A stretch of DNA of 45,373 nucleotides from Cyanobacteria bacterium HKST-UBA02 (GTDB lineage Bacteria; Cyanobacteriota; Vampirovibrionia; Obscuribacterales; Obscuribacteraceae): positions 1-45,373 of the forward strand of contig JAGQHH010000119.1 of NCBI GenBank assembly GCA_020431945.1. The letters run 5' to 3'. This document shows positions 22,549 through 31,796 of the stretch, piece after piece (the first letter of the stretch is position 1; each line of letters opens with the position of its first letter). Under the pieces are notes generated by a model that ran no database searches, had not been told where the DNA came from, and worked only from the letters and a program-made list of their open reading frames with translations. The position numbers and the translations under genes were made by a program.

Positions 22549-22890
22549 AGCCTAGACCGACAAAGGGAGATTTCCTGGAAAGTACTTCGTCCGTGACTCT
22601 ACCTATGATCTGCCACCAGCCGCAAGCCTACCATTCTCGCAGGAGCCACCGCTGACTCATCGATTGGCTTCTCGATTTGCAGGTTACTTCCTAGTCGTAT
22701 TGCGCTAAGGCACGCATTAATATGCGCCAGAAGGCATCAATTCTTTCTATTCGCCGTTTCCCATTAAGCCAAGATGAGGCAGGGTTTCATATTTGACGGA
22801 CTGCCTTGCAGGCAGAAGTCAAGCACAGATCCGTTTTGAAACATAGCGACGATCAAGGATGGACTGGGCTGTCATGAGTCTATTGCCAAT
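22549..22890. other. 342-bp non-coding stretch before the metal-efflux operon
   Basis: No gene found. It includes one more TCCTGGAAAG similar to the iteron motif (near 22574) and a CTGCC-TTGCA-GGCAG hairpin at 22801-22815. Base composition is close to average. It probably separates the replication module from the efflux operon promoter. Confidence 0.4.
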
Positions 22891-22921
22891 TTGACCGGGA
22901 TCCTTACCGTCGGTCTATAAT
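22891..22921 (+). promoter_or_regulatory. promoter of the first metal-efflux operon
   Basis: TTGACC (22891-22896) and a perfect TATAAT (22916-22921) with a 19-base spacer. That spacing is the one MerR-type activators correct by DNA distortion. The transcript start would lie at or within a few bases of the ATG 22930. No dyad like a mer operator is clear in the spacer. Confidence 0.5.
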
Positions 22922-22929
22922 AGGTAAAG

Positions 22930-23334
22930 ATGTACCGAAACGGCATAATCGGGTTTATAACAGTTTCTATCGTCGCACTGATTGTGCCGCGGCTTTGTTG
23001 TTGCATTGACTTGGTCCCAGAGGCACAACCCGTACACCACAGCTGTTGTAGACCGGCTGTCAATACTGATAGTTCGACCGGTAAGAAAGATCGTAAAAGC
23101 ATCAAAGAGCGATGCGACTGTCAACAGGAGGGGGTGACATACCTTTCTGTTTCGTATACATCCGATTCTTCCGAGGACAGTCAAACGGCGAACCAACCGG
23201 TTTTCATTGGACAATCGACTGATTTCAGTTCATCTGATGCCGGCGGAGCACAAATATTCAAACGCGGACCACCGGATATACCTATTGTCGGCTCGACAAA
23301 AGTCTATATAGTCTACGAAGTCTTTCTCAGCTAA
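22930..23334 (+). CDS. small exported Cys-rich protein, possible periplasmic metal binder
   Basis: 134 aa. An N-terminal hydrophobic segment (GIIGFITVSIVALIVPRL) looks like a signal peptide or anchor. It is followed by Cys-Cys-Cys (LCCCIDL), HHSCC and CDC, seven Cys and a His pair within residues 22-63. The rest is Ser/Asp-rich with a beta-like C-terminus (STKVYIVYEVFLS). Such a Cys/His cluster at the start of an RND metal operon suggests capture of copper, silver or zinc in the periplasm (inference). No family recognised. It is the first gene after the operon promoter and lies 110 bases before the next gene. Confidence 0.6.
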   Translation: MYRNGIIGFITVSIVALIVPRLCCCIDLVPEAQPVHHSCCRPAVNTDSSTGKKDRKSIKERCDCQQEGVTYLSVSYTSDSSEDSQTANQPVFIGQSTDFSSSDAGGAQIFKRGPPDIPIVGSTKVYIVYEVFLS

Positions 23335-23444
23335 CCCCCGTCAACGCGCAAGAAACTAGCTCATCGTCAGATGGCTATTATCTTGCGTGATTTGTTGTGC
23401 GGCAGATGGCGCGTAGTGCCATATTTCTTGGTTGAGAGAAATTT

Positions 23445-23846
23445 ATGACTAAATCTAGGTTCTATCTATACCTACTAATTCTCTGTTTTGGAGGACTGGT
23501 CGGGCTTGCTGATGCCCGAGAGAACTCCAAATGGCGAGGTTACCTAATTGATCGGCTTTGCATGAAGGCGGTTAAAGACGATCCGAAGCCTCAAGACTTT
23601 ATACATCACCACACGAAGAGCTGTCTTTTGATGTCAGCTTGCAAAAAGTCTGGTTACACACTCTACACAGATGGCAACTGGCTAATGCTCGACGAAAAAG
23701 GAAACCGGTTGGTAATCAAGGTAATCAAGGCAAGTACGCGAGAAAGCGAGTTTCTTGTGGAAGTCGAGGGCCGAAAAAACAAAGATTCGATCAAAGTTTC
23801 GAAGATAAGGGAAATCGACCAAGAAGAGGGAGCAAAGAAACAGTGA
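23445..23846 (+). CDS. small exported protein of the metal-efflux operon
   Basis: 133 aa. Signal peptide (KSRFYLYLLILCFGGLVGLADA) and mature domain with conserved-looking YLIDRLCMK, DFIHHHTKSCLLMSACKKSGYTLYTDGNWLMLDEKGNR, and a beta-rich end. The pattern (G-x-L-x-D-x-x-C; HTKSCLLM; C-x-x-SGY) recalls a family of short exported proteins found next to efflux or respiratory genes in several phyla. I cannot name it, and no function is established that I know of. Three Cys and a HHH triplet could bind metal. Its stop overlaps the GTG of the adaptor gene (GTGA), so the two are translationally coupled. Confidence 0.7.
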   Translation: MTKSRFYLYLLILCFGGLVGLADARENSKWRGYLIDRLCMKAVKDDPKPQDFIHHHTKSCLLMSACKKSGYTLYTDGNWLMLDEKGNRLVIKVIKASTRESEFLVEVEGRKNKDSIKVSKIREIDQEEGAKKQ

Positions 23847-25942
23847 CAGAGCCATCCTCGGACTTGAGAGAACGGATAAGCGGTCTGCTAAACAATGCAG
23901 GCAAATGGTCGAGAAAGAACTTCTGGGGCGTAGTGACGATTGTTGTAGTCAGTATTGGCAGTGTCTTCGTTGTTCAGACGTTCAAGAAACCAGGACAAAT
24001 GACTGTACTAGAAGCTAACGTCATGGACATGAGTGCCATGATGCCACCTCGGGGAGCCATGCCTGTAGGACTGGCTCAAGCTAAAGAGACTGGGATTGAA
24101 GGAACAATTACATACACAGGATCGGTAGTGGCATTTGAAGATGAGGATGTATACCCGAGAATAACTGGGCGAATTGTCGAGATGCCAGTTTATCCAGGGG
24201 ATCGGGTCAGAAAAGGACAATTGCTGGTCAAGTTAGATCCGGCCAATTCGTCGGAGTACGAGGGACGGGCGGACGCAGCTGAACATGCAGCGGACTCTGC
24301 TATGCATGTTGCAGGCTCTGTCAAAGCAGACTTTGAGCAAAAGAAGTATGAGTTGGAGGCAGCAAAAGAAGCGGAGGCGGCTGTCCGGAAATCTGTTGCG
24401 GAAGCACAGGCAGAATTAGATTACTGGATGCCTGAGATACAACGACAGGAGAATCTTCTCAAAGATGATGTCGTATCTCAAGAAGAATACGATAGTGAGT
24501 TGGCGAAGTACCGTGGCTCGAAAGCTAGATTGGAACGGGCAGAAGCCAGTCTGAGGCAAGCGATCAAGTCAAAGCTAGCGGCTAAAGCTGCTTTCGAAGG
24601 CGCAGTTCATCATGTTGGACATGGATTTTCTGCGTCACAAGAAGCTAGGGCCATCGAGAAGACAGCGAAAATAATCAACAAATACCGGGACATTATCGCT
24701 AAAGACAGCGGAGTGGTTGTGGAAAGAGTGATCAGTCCAGGGGTGGTAGTAAATCCCGGAATGGTTATCTTACGCGTGGCGCACATTGATAAAGTGCGGA
24801 TTCAGGCGGAAATTTCCAATGCTGATATTAGTAAAGTCAAGCTTGGAGCCTTAGTGCACATAAAGGGCGCGGAAGGGTCACCGGAAACCGTAGATGGACG
24901 AGTGACTTCCATTTTCCCGGCTGCAGACAAAAAAAGCCGAACATCCGTTGTTGAAGCACTTTTAGAAAACCAAAAGCCGACGCCTGGGGGCAGGTCGAAT
25001 GTCCGTGAGGTTGTTAGTGCAACTGAGTACAGGTTCTTGCCAGGTCAATACGTAATTATGAGCATCGTCACTGGCGACAAAACCGGGCTGACTGTACCTA
25101 CACGGGCGGTTTTTCGCAGAGGTGGCAAACCGTTCGTGTGGCTTGCTGTTGCGCCAGGAGAAGAAAAGAAGCCCGGCAAATATCAGTGTCCGATGCACCC
25201 GGACGTAATTTCCGACCAACCAGGCGAGTGCCCCAAATGCGGGATGAAGCTCGAGAGAGTGGATCATAAGGAGCATGATGGGTCAAAGTCTAAAGAAGAG
25301 AAGAGAACATACACCTGTACGATGCATCCGGAGGTACGTTCCGATAAGCCCGGGAAATGTCCAAAATGTGGCATGGATCTGACGCCAACAGAGCTGTCAG
25401 GTGGAAAGATTGCGCAGTTGATCTCAGTGAAGACCGGGCTGACAAATTCCGATAGAACAGAAATCGTTGAAGGACTTGAGGTTGGCGATGAGGTAGTAGT
25501 GCAGGGATTCGAGGATTTGCAGCCGACGATGCCGCTTATAGGCGTTGAATGGACGGACAAAGAAGGAATCGAGAAATTGCCCATGGCAAGCGAGGTGGCG
25601 ACAAATAGACTCGACAAGGGCAATAGCTGGCAGTTAGAACAAATGGTCGATCATCTGATGATGTCGATTTCAATGAAACCAACTCCACCGAAGAGCAAAG
25701 AGAACAGCATAGAGATCAAGCTGGAAAAACATGGCGGTGGCAAGGTTTCAGGAGCTCAGATTACCGGGACATCGTCAATGCCGAGCATGGATATGAAAGG
25801 GCCTGATTTGAAGGCATCTCAAACCGGCAATGGCTACAAGATAAATACCGACTTTCATAGCGGTCTCTGGAACATTGATCTGCTTATAAAAGGCGTGTCC
25901 AAGGAGCCTGTAAGGCTGTCCATTGATGTGGAGGTGCCTTAG
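23843..25942 (+). CDS. RND efflux adaptor (membrane-fusion protein) with two heavy-metal-binding modules and a YtkA-like domain
   Basis: 699 aa from GTG 23843, which overlaps the preceding stop; the frame is open back to 23639 but lies inside the previous gene. Order: one membrane anchor (about 28-46), a lipoyl-type segment (VYPRITGRIVEMPVYPGDRVRKGQLLVKLDP), a long alpha-hairpin coiled coil (about 145-260) and the beta-barrel region. Two heavy-metal-binding modules are inserted before the C-terminal part of the adaptor domain: YQCPMHPDV...CPKCGM near 446-470 and YTCTMHPEV...CPKCGM near 489-513. A C-terminal ~85-residue domain resembles YtkA (MPSMDM, GYKINTDFHSGLWNIDL). The modules bind Cu/Ag/Zn-type ions in CusB relatives. 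The adaptor joins the inner-membrane pump to the outer-membrane factor. Confidence 0.87.
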   Translation: MTEPSSDLRERISGLLNNAGKWSRKNFWGVVTIVVVSIGSVFVVQTFKKPGQMTVLEANVMDMSAMMPPRGAMPVGLAQAKETGIEGTITYTGSVVAFEDEDVYPRITGRIVEMPVYPGDRVRKGQLLVKLDPANSSEYEGRADAAEHAADSAMHVAGSVKADFEQKKYELEAAKEAEAAVRKSVAEAQAELDYWMPEIQRQENLLKDDVVSQEEYDSELAKYRGSKARLERAEASLRQAIKSKLAAKAAFEGAVHHVGHGFSASQEARAIEKTAKIINKYRDIIAKDSGVVVERVISPGVVVNPGMVILRVAHIDKVRIQAEISNADISKVKLGALVHIKGAEGSPETVDGRVTSIFPAADKKSRTSVVEALLENQKPTPGGRSNVREVVSATEYRFLPGQYVIMSIVTGDKTGLTVPTRAVFRRGGKPFVWLAVAPGEEKKPGKYQCPMHPDVISDQPGECPKCGMKLERVDHKEHDGSKSKEEKRTYTCTMHPEVRSDKPGKCPKCGMDLTPTELSGGKIAQLISVKTGLTNSDRTEIVEGLEVGDEVVVQGFEDLQPTMPLIGVEWTDKEGIEKLPMASEVATNRLDKGNSWQLEQMVDHLMMSISMKPTPPKSKENSIEIKLEKHGGGKVSGAQITGTSSMPSMDMKGPDLKASQTGNGYKINTDFHSGLWNIDLLIKGVSKEPVRLSIDVEVP

Positions 25943-25945
25943 GTT

Positions 25946-28900
25946 ATGCAGACCGGCAAAATAAAAAGGGAGCCTAGTAAGGAAAGAGGTTTCAATATCT
26001 CGAAATGGTCGATTGATCATCCTTACACGATCGCTTCGTTTTATTTATCCATGCTGCTGCTGGCATTTATAGCCATTGGCTTCTATATGCCAAAGCGCAT
26101 GATGCCTTATGTGGAAAGCCCTATGGTCGGCATTGTGACCATGCAGCCGGGTCTTTCAGCCGAGGAGATGGAGCTCTATGTCAGTAAGCCCATTGAAGAG
26201 CGAATGGTCGATATCAAGAAAGTTCGCTATATTCGCTCGTCGTCTCAAGAGGGGCTTTCGGTTGTCTCTCTCGAATTTCCGTATGGCACAAACATGCAAA
26301 GAGCGCTGGTCGAAGTGGAGGCTCTCATGTCTGTTGTTCAAGCAGACCTGCCTCCGACAGGGGCTAATTTCAAACCAGCCTGGGTACTTCTGATCGATCC
26401 ATTAAACCTGCCTGTTATCTCATATATGGTGACTGCGCCTGGCTGGGACCCTGTCAGGTTGCGAGAGTTCTGCGCCAATGAGGTCGTCAACAGACTCAAA
26501 AGAGTGGATCGAGTATGGTCGGTATTTTCATTCGGTGGCTACAGACGGCAGATGCAGGTCATTCTAGACCGGAAGAAATTGGCAGCTTATGGACTGTCAA
26601 TTCTTGACGTGCGGGATGCCATAGACAAGCAGAATGTAGCAAAACCCGCTGGCAGGCTCAGCTATGACAAAACGGAAGCAATAGTTCGTATCGATTCACT
26701 GGCCAAAGAAGAAAAGCAGGTAGAGAATTATCCGATCGGAGCAGTTGGCGATCGGGTCATATATGTCAAAGACGTGGGCAGAGTAAGCGATACATTCTGG
26801 GAGTTGCGCTCAGGCTATCACTTTATAGACCACGGGAAGATAAAGAAGGGCGTTGAGGTCAGTGTTCTTCAGGAGCCAGATGCTAGCTCGCCATGGGTTA
26901 TCGAAGGATGCAACAAGGTCATCGACCAAATTCGGAAAGAGAATCCGGGATTGCAGTTCGATGTAAGCTACGATAACTCCCATTTTATCGATATTCTGAT
27001 GGATAACATGGTCCATGAGTTGGTCATGGCGATTGTCATGACCGGGGTCGCGGTATTGTTGTTCCTTGGCAACTGGCGCGGGACATTGATCTCAATGATC
27101 ACAATTCCAATGTCCATGGCAATGGCGATCTTGTGCCTCTTACCGCTTGGAATGACGCTCAACAGCTCGACTTTGATCGGCCTGCTCCTATCTATCGGGA
27201 GGCTCGTTGATGACTCGATCATTGATATTCACGCTATAGAGCGTCACTTGCGTATGGGAAAGGATCCCAAAACAGCAACCATAGATGGCATAACCGAAGT
27301 CAGACTGGCGGTTGCAGCATCCACGATCGTGCTAGTCCTGGCGCTGTCTCCGTTATTGTTCTGTGGTGGCATTGTCGAGCTCATGTTTGTAGGTCTGGTA
27401 TGGCCAATAGTATTCGGGCTTCTAGCTTCGTTCCTCGTATCACTTACCCTGACGGCGGTACTGGCGGAGAAATTCCTAAAGGCAAAGCCAGAAAATCCAG
27501 AGGAATCCGATGAGCATTGGTTTGAGCGCAGACTGAGAATCCTTGTGCTTGATCCTGTCGATCGGTGGCTAACTGGTCTTGAGCGGTTGTACGCGGACTG
27601 CATCCGCTGGATGCTGAAGCATCGTTTCGTGAACATGGCGAGAATTCTCGCCACCATCGTCCTTGGATTCACGTTCTATTACTTCATCGGTAGCGAGATG
27701 ATGCCCTTAGCTGATATCGGGCAAGCGTATGGCATGCTAGAAGTCGCTCCAGGAACGTCATTTCAAGAAACGGAACGCATTGTCACTAAGGTCGAGAAGA
27801 TCATGTCTCGCTTTCCGGAAATCGAGCGTGTGTCGACAGAGATCGGCTTTGATCCGGGCGGGACCTATTTTAACGGCTATAACATGCGAGACATGAACTG
27901 GGCGACGTTCATGGTCACACTGAGCGATAAGGACAGAAGAAAAAAGACTATCTGGGACGTTATCGATACGGTCCAGGAAGAAGCACTTAGAACCATACCT
28001 GGTATCAGGCGCTTTCAGATCAAGGAGATGGGTTCTGATGTAATGGCGACATCACAGGCGCCTATATCGATTCTGGTTACAGGCAAGAACATGGAGATAC
28101 TTACGAAACTTGCCAAGCAAGTCGAAGATGTAGCAAAAAAGACGCCCGGAATGTACCAGGTGGCAACAGATTGGGATCTCTGCAAACCAGACTGGGAAAT
28201 AAAAGTGGATGCAAGACGAGCGATGGAGGTCGGTCTTACTCCGGCCCAGATAGCTGAGCAAGCATATTATGCCATCACGGGTGCTTTGACTGATGAATAC
28301 TATCGGCTGCCAAATGAGCGACAGAGAACGATTCAAGTTCGATATGAAACGTCCGACAGACGTGACCCAGAAGATCTTCTTTTGATGACGGTTACAACAC
28401 CTGACGGTAAACAAGTTCCGCTCAACACACTGGCGCATCTTGAGTATCGTCGCGCACCAAACTTTATCAATCATGACCAGATGCGAAGAGCCGTTACCGT
28501 TATGGGTTTCTACCGAATGAACGGGCCACCGTCGATGGATTTAGCGATGGAAGTGATGATGAAATCTATGGCAAAGCTCAACTTTCCGCCAGGGTACACG
28601 CTCGAGATGCGTGGAGATATGACCCAGATGATGGATTCATTTGCGAGGTTATTTGCTGGATTGGGCCTAGCAGTGCTTTTCATTTTCTTGGTCCTTATTG
28701 CACAGTTCAGGGGTTTCTTGCAGCCCATGCAGATGATCTTCTCTTTACCACTAGAGTTGGCAGGAGTGTTTTTCGCTCTCTGGCTGGCTCATCAGACATT
28801 TTCCAGTGTCTCGATAATGGCCATAATCGTGCTCACGGGCATGGATATCACCACGGCGATTCTCCTGATCGATCATATTTTGCGATACAGAAATGAAGGA

Positions 28901-29164
28901 ATGCCGAGGGATGAAGCGATTGTTCGTGCTTGTCCGGAGAGACTCCGGCCGATTCTCATGACCTCGACGATTACCATTCTCGTTATGATTCCGGTTGCTT
29001 TCTTTCCGAAGACTGGCATTGACGCTTATTCTCCGCTAGGAACAGTCGTGATAGGAGGACTAGCAGTGGGCACCATTTTGAGCCTTTTCGACATTCCAAT
29101 TATGCACGCATACATAGACGACTTTGTTAACTGGGTAGGGCGAAAGCAGCATCATGACGAGTAA
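25946..29164 (+). CDS. RND-family efflux pump, inner-membrane permease
   Basis: 1072 aa, the usual length for RND pumps (AcrB/CusA superfamily), starting 3 bases after the adaptor stop. There are two repeated halves, each a hydrophobic segment plus ~300-residue periplasmic domain plus membrane bundle. The TM4 proton-relay region reads IGRLVDDSIIDIHAIERHL (about 417-435), with the Asp-Asp pair but not the HME signature DFGxxxDGAVxxxEN. It therefore belongs with AcrB-like or uncharacterised RND clades more than with CzcA/CusA. Met-rich segments in the periplasmic part and metal modules in the partner adaptor still point to a metal or metal-linked substrate (inference). It exports substrate through the adaptor and outer-membrane factor of the same operon. 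Confidence 0.9.
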   Translation: MQTGKIKREPSKERGFNISKWSIDHPYTIASFYLSMLLLAFIAIGFYMPKRMMPYVESPMVGIVTMQPGLSAEEMELYVSKPIEERMVDIKKVRYIRSSSQEGLSVVSLEFPYGTNMQRALVEVEALMSVVQADLPPTGANFKPAWVLLIDPLNLPVISYMVTAPGWDPVRLREFCANEVVNRLKRVDRVWSVFSFGGYRRQMQVILDRKKLAAYGLSILDVRDAIDKQNVAKPAGRLSYDKTEAIVRIDSLAKEEKQVENYPIGAVGDRVIYVKDVGRVSDTFWELRSGYHFIDHGKIKKGVEVSVLQEPDASSPWVIEGCNKVIDQIRKENPGLQFDVSYDNSHFIDILMDNMVHELVMAIVMTGVAVLLFLGNWRGTLISMITIPMSMAMAILCLLPLGMTLNSSTLIGLLLSIGRLVDDSIIDIHAIERHLRMGKDPKTATIDGITEVRLAVAASTIVLVLALSPLLFCGGIVELMFVGLVWPIVFGLLASFLVSLTLTAVLAEKFLKAKPENPEESDEHWFERRLRILVLDPVDRWLTGLERLYADCIRWMLKHRFVNMARILATIVLGFTFYYFIGSEMMPLADIGQAYGMLEVAPGTSFQETERIVTKVEKIMSRFPEIERVSTEIGFDPGGTYFNGYNMRDMNWATFMVTLSDKDRRKKTIWDVIDTVQEEALRTIPGIRRFQIKEMGSDVMATSQAPISILVTGKNMEILTKLAKQVEDVAKKTPGMYQVATDWDLCKPDWEIKVDARRAMEVGLTPAQIAEQAYYAITGALTDEYYRLPNERQRTIQVRYETSDRRDPEDLLLMTVTTPDGKQVPLNTLAHLEYRRAPNFINHDQMRRAVTVMGFYRMNGPPSMDLAMEVMMKSMAKLNFPPGYTLEMRGDMTQMMDSFARLFAGLGLAVLFIFLVLIAQFRGFLQPMQMIFSLPLELAGVFFALWLAHQTFSSVSIMAIIVLTGMDITTAILLIDHILRYRNEGMPRDEAIVRACPERLRPILMTSTITILVMIPVAFFPKTGIDAYSPLGTVVIGGLAVGTILSLFDIPIMHAYIDDFVNWVGRKQHHDE

Positions 29165-29735
29165 GCAAGAGATAGAGCGGTCCGTTGATATAAGACAACG
29201 CTGGTGGACAGTTACCGGTGTGCAACTGCTGGTCGCACTGGTCGGAATAGGCGTGATTGGCTTTGTATCCAAAACGCAAGAGGTAAAGCCAGTAATTGTG
29301 CGGACTGAGGGTGAATCGGATGAATCCAGACAAAGGTTGCTACCGATTGCATTTTTGTTGAGAGAAACGGAGACGATTGGTCTGTCGGACAAGCAGGTTG
29401 TTTCGCTCAGCAAGCTTCAGGAGGAAGCCCATAAGGAGCTTTTGCCTATAGACGACGAACTGCAGGCAAGACAAATCGTCTTTGACGATTTCATGAAGTC
29501 TCACAGGAATAGGCAAGTATCAATGGAGGAGCTTCTCCGACAGGCAAAGTCAGTAACTGAGACCGGCCACAAGAAACGTCTAGTCCTGGAAAGGTATAGA
29601 GAACGAGCTCAGAAGTTGCTTTCTGAGGAGCAAAGAGTCGAAGCGGGCCAGTTGTTCATGGGAGTAACTGAACCTGTAGAGAAGCAGAAGCAGAAGCAGA
29701 AGAACAAGCACAATGACAAGGAAGCAGCAATATGA
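29154..29735 (+). CDS. membrane-anchored ZraP/Spy-like periplasmic protein
   Basis: 193 aa, overlapping the RND gene by 11 bases. One N-terminal membrane helix (WWTVTGVQLLVALVGIGVIGFV, about 17-38) is followed by a helical periplasmic domain: IGLSDKQVVSLSKLQEEAHKEL...MEELLRQAKSVTETGHKKRLVLERYRERAQKLLSEEQR. This resembles the LTxxQ/heavy-metal resistance (ZraP/Spy/CpxP) family, with Leu-Ser-x-x-Gln and Leu-Ser-Glu-Glu-Gln motifs. Such proteins are periplasmic chaperones or zinc sensors. The tail is Lys/Gln-rich with a short GAAGCAGAAGCA DNA repeat. It probably protects or tunes the efflux complex (inference). Confidence 0.68.
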   Translation: MTSKQEIERSVDIRQRWWTVTGVQLLVALVGIGVIGFVSKTQEVKPVIVRTEGESDESRQRLLPIAFLLRETETIGLSDKQVVSLSKLQEEAHKELLPIDDELQARQIVFDDFMKSHRNRQVSMEELLRQAKSVTETGHKKRLVLERYRERAQKLLSEEQRVEAGQLFMGVTEPVEKQKQKQKNKHNDKEAAI

Positions 29736-31192
29736 AAGTATCTTTTCTTGTCAGATATTCCCTGGTGGTGGTTCTTCTGGCATTTCTACAATCTGCTGAA
29801 GCTCAGGAGTTGCGGCCTGCAATCAAAGACTCATCGGCAAAGAAACCGGCGGAGCATACGACTACGGATGAAGTCTTGTCTGGCAATCCGATCAAACTGA
29901 CGGTCACCAAAGATGATCTCTCATCTGAATTGCCTCGACTGGATGAGCCACTGGCTCTTGGAGATGCGGTTCAGCTTGGGCTGAAAAACAACCTCGAATT
30001 TCTTGCATCAAAAGAGGAGTGGTCCGGTTCTAAATATCTTGCCAGGGCAGCTTTAGCTCGCTTTGGTCCGCAGGCTTCGTTCAGCACGTTTTATTCGTCG
30101 TCGAGCATCAGCCAGATGCTGTTCTTCATGGACAGAGATATAAGCCCGGCGCCGATGCAACCAATTGTGCGAGGCAATTCGTTGCATTTATTATTTGCCG
30201 GTTATCAACCGATATTCACTGGCGGTCGCCTGCTGGGCGGCTATAAAGCTGCTCGAGCTATCGAGCGTCAGACTCTAGCCAAGTATCAGTCGGACAGGAT
30301 TAAAGCCGCTCTGGTTATCAAGGAAGCATATTGGAAAGCCGCCTGGGATCTTGCAAGGCTGCAAGTATCCGAAGACTATGTCAAGTACCGGAAGTGGAGC
30401 GTTGGGCTTATGGAAGCCCGATGCAAAGAGGGAAAAGTGCCACGGGCTGACCTTCTTCGTGAGCAGGCCGAGCTTGCCAAAGCGCAGCAGCAAGTAAACA
30501 GCGGTTTTCGAGATTACAACACTTCGCTTCTTGAGTTGAAAGTGGCTATGGGTGTCAATGTAGGCTCACAAATCAGTCTGAGGGATGAATTGAAGTATGT
30601 GTCCATAACGGAGGAATACTCTTCTTTTCTGAGTGAGGCCCAGCGAAATCGGCCGGAGATCATGCAAGCCGATAACAAGGTCAAAGAAGAAAAGGCCAAG
30701 CATATGGTTGTTAGAAGTCAGTATTCTCCTCAGCTCGGAGCCTATGGGATTGCAAGCAACACCACTGGACAGACTCCGGGAGTCAATGAGTCAGTAAATG
30801 GACAGTGGGGTGGGACGATATCGGTGATTGGCGGGATAACACTGTTTGATTCCGGTAAACGGCTCAATGAGCTTAAGGCCGCCCGGGTCGCGATTCGGCA
30901 AGCCGAGATTGATCGAAGGAACGTCCACCTCAACGTAGCAAAAGAGGTGTCTCAAGCCTGGATCGATTTGGACATGTCCAGACGGAATGTCTCATTGGCA
31001 GAAGCAGAGGTAACTTCAGCCAGGGAAGATGAGAGACTGTTCTATCGACGATATCAGGTAGGGAAAGCAATCGAGCTCGATTATTTCGTATCGGGCGTTC
31101 GATACTTCGACGCTCGCCTCAGGCTTTTGGAAGCCATTTATCAGTATCGAATAGCGGAAGCCAAGCTTATATGGTCAAGCGGAAATGTGTAG
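29732..31192 (+). CDS. TolC-family outer-membrane factor
   Basis: 486 aa, overlapping the previous stop by ATGA. Signal peptide (KVSFLVRYSLVVVLLAFLQSAEA) is followed by two repeats rich in long amphipathic helices and beta segments, as in OEP/TolC proteins. Conserved-looking features include LALGDAVQLGLKNNLEFLASKEEW, the first repeat's start, and NRPEIMQADNKVKEEKAKHMVVRSQYSPQLGAYG in the second. It forms the outer-membrane channel for the RND pump and adaptor just upstream. The second outer-membrane factor of the plasmid, at 38.5-39.9 kb, belongs to a different operon. Confidence 0.88.
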   Translation: MKVSFLVRYSLVVVLLAFLQSAEAQELRPAIKDSSAKKPAEHTTTDEVLSGNPIKLTVTKDDLSSELPRLDEPLALGDAVQLGLKNNLEFLASKEEWSGSKYLARAALARFGPQASFSTFYSSSSISQMLFFMDRDISPAPMQPIVRGNSLHLLFAGYQPIFTGGRLLGGYKAARAIERQTLAKYQSDRIKAALVIKEAYWKAAWDLARLQVSEDYVKYRKWSVGLMEARCKEGKVPRADLLREQAELAKAQQQVNSGFRDYNTSLLELKVAMGVNVGSQISLRDELKYVSITEEYSSFLSEAQRNRPEIMQADNKVKEEKAKHMVVRSQYSPQLGAYGIASNTTGQTPGVNESVNGQWGGTISVIGGITLFDSGKRLNELKAARVAIRQAEIDRRNVHLNVAKEVSQAWIDLDMSRRNVSLAEAEVTSAREDERLFYRRYQVGKAIELDYFVSGVRYFDARLRLLEAIYQYRIAEAKLIWSSGNV

Positions 31193-31344
31193 GAGACTAC
31201 CAATGCACCCAATTGAAAAGAACTCTTGCCTGCATGCACACTGCTAAACGTGAGTGTTATGTCAGTTAGACGCACTAAGAACTGCTATTGTATGGAACTC
31301 TCGAAAGAAGTCTTGACGGATGATAACGATCCAGGAGGCGGAAA

Positions 31345-31584
31345 GTGGACCCGCTAACCATTTACGGATTAGTCTCTGTCAGCTTGATGATGTTGTTTTA
31401 TGCTCTTGAAGGGCGTTCGCATTTGTTTGTTCTTGCGTTTGCAGCATCTTGCGTACTGGCATCGATTTACGGATTTCTGCAAGGAGCATGGCCGTTCGGG
31501 GTTGTCGAGTTGGTCTGGTCAGGGGTAGCCTGCAAGCGCTGGCTGAATTTGCGAAATCTTGGCGAGGACGACTCAAAGACTTGA
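31345..31584 (+). CDS. small conserved membrane protein
   Basis: 79 aa, GTG start with AGGAGG 8 bases before. Three hydrophobic stretches: PLTIYGLVSVSLMMLFYAL, LFVLAFAASCVLASIYGFL and WPFGVVELVWSGVACKRWL. The pattern 'GLVSVSLMMLFYALE-x2-SH-x-FVLAFA...GFLQGAWPFGVVEL-x-W' matches a widespread short membrane protein of unknown role that I recall from many bacterial phyla. It has no known reaction. It is ~150 bases after the outer-membrane factor, in the same direction, and may be read through from the efflux operon or its own promoter. Confidence 0.75.
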   Translation: MDPLTIYGLVSVSLMMLFYALEGRSHLFVLAFAASCVLASIYGFLQGAWPFGVVELVWSGVACKRWLNLRNLGEDDSKT

Positions 31585-31604
31585 GATAGTTTTCGCTTAC
31601 TTAA

Positions 31605-31739
31605 GAGGAACAAGAAGAGTACGAGCTTCTTCCGGACAACTTGCTTGAGCTGGTCATGAACTCAGGTCGAGATCTTGACTATGGATCTATTTTCAATGAG
31701 ATAGCGAGGAGAATCAAACAATACAACACGAACTTGTGA
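31605..31739 (+). pseudogene. possible coding remnant, 44 codons without a start
   Basis: A stop-to-stop frame (TAA at 31602, TGA at 31737) translates to a protein-like, helical sequence (EEQEEYELLPDNLLELVMN and FNEIARRIKQYNTN). It lacks ATG or a ribosome site at its start; only TTG or an internal ATG is possible. Its stop lies within the first copy of the ACTTGTGATAC direct repeat. It may be the end of a gene cut off when the recombinase segment arrived. The family is unknown. Confidence 0.3.
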
Positions 31740-31792
31740 TACGTGCCCGGTATTCCAAGAAAAAGCTCTAGAAACTTGTGATACCGGGCACG
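31732..31792. repeat. inverted repeat with flanking direct repeats before the recombinase (possible recombination site)
   Basis: CGTGCCCGGTAT (31742-31753) and ATACCGGGCACG (31781-31792) are perfect inverted arms with a 27-base spacer. ACTTGTGATAC occurs directly at 31732-31742 and 31774-31784, each abutting an arm. It ends 4 bases before the recombinase GTG. The design fits a recombination core or an operator for the recombinase gene. Confidence 0.6.
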
Positions 31793-31796
31793 GGAA

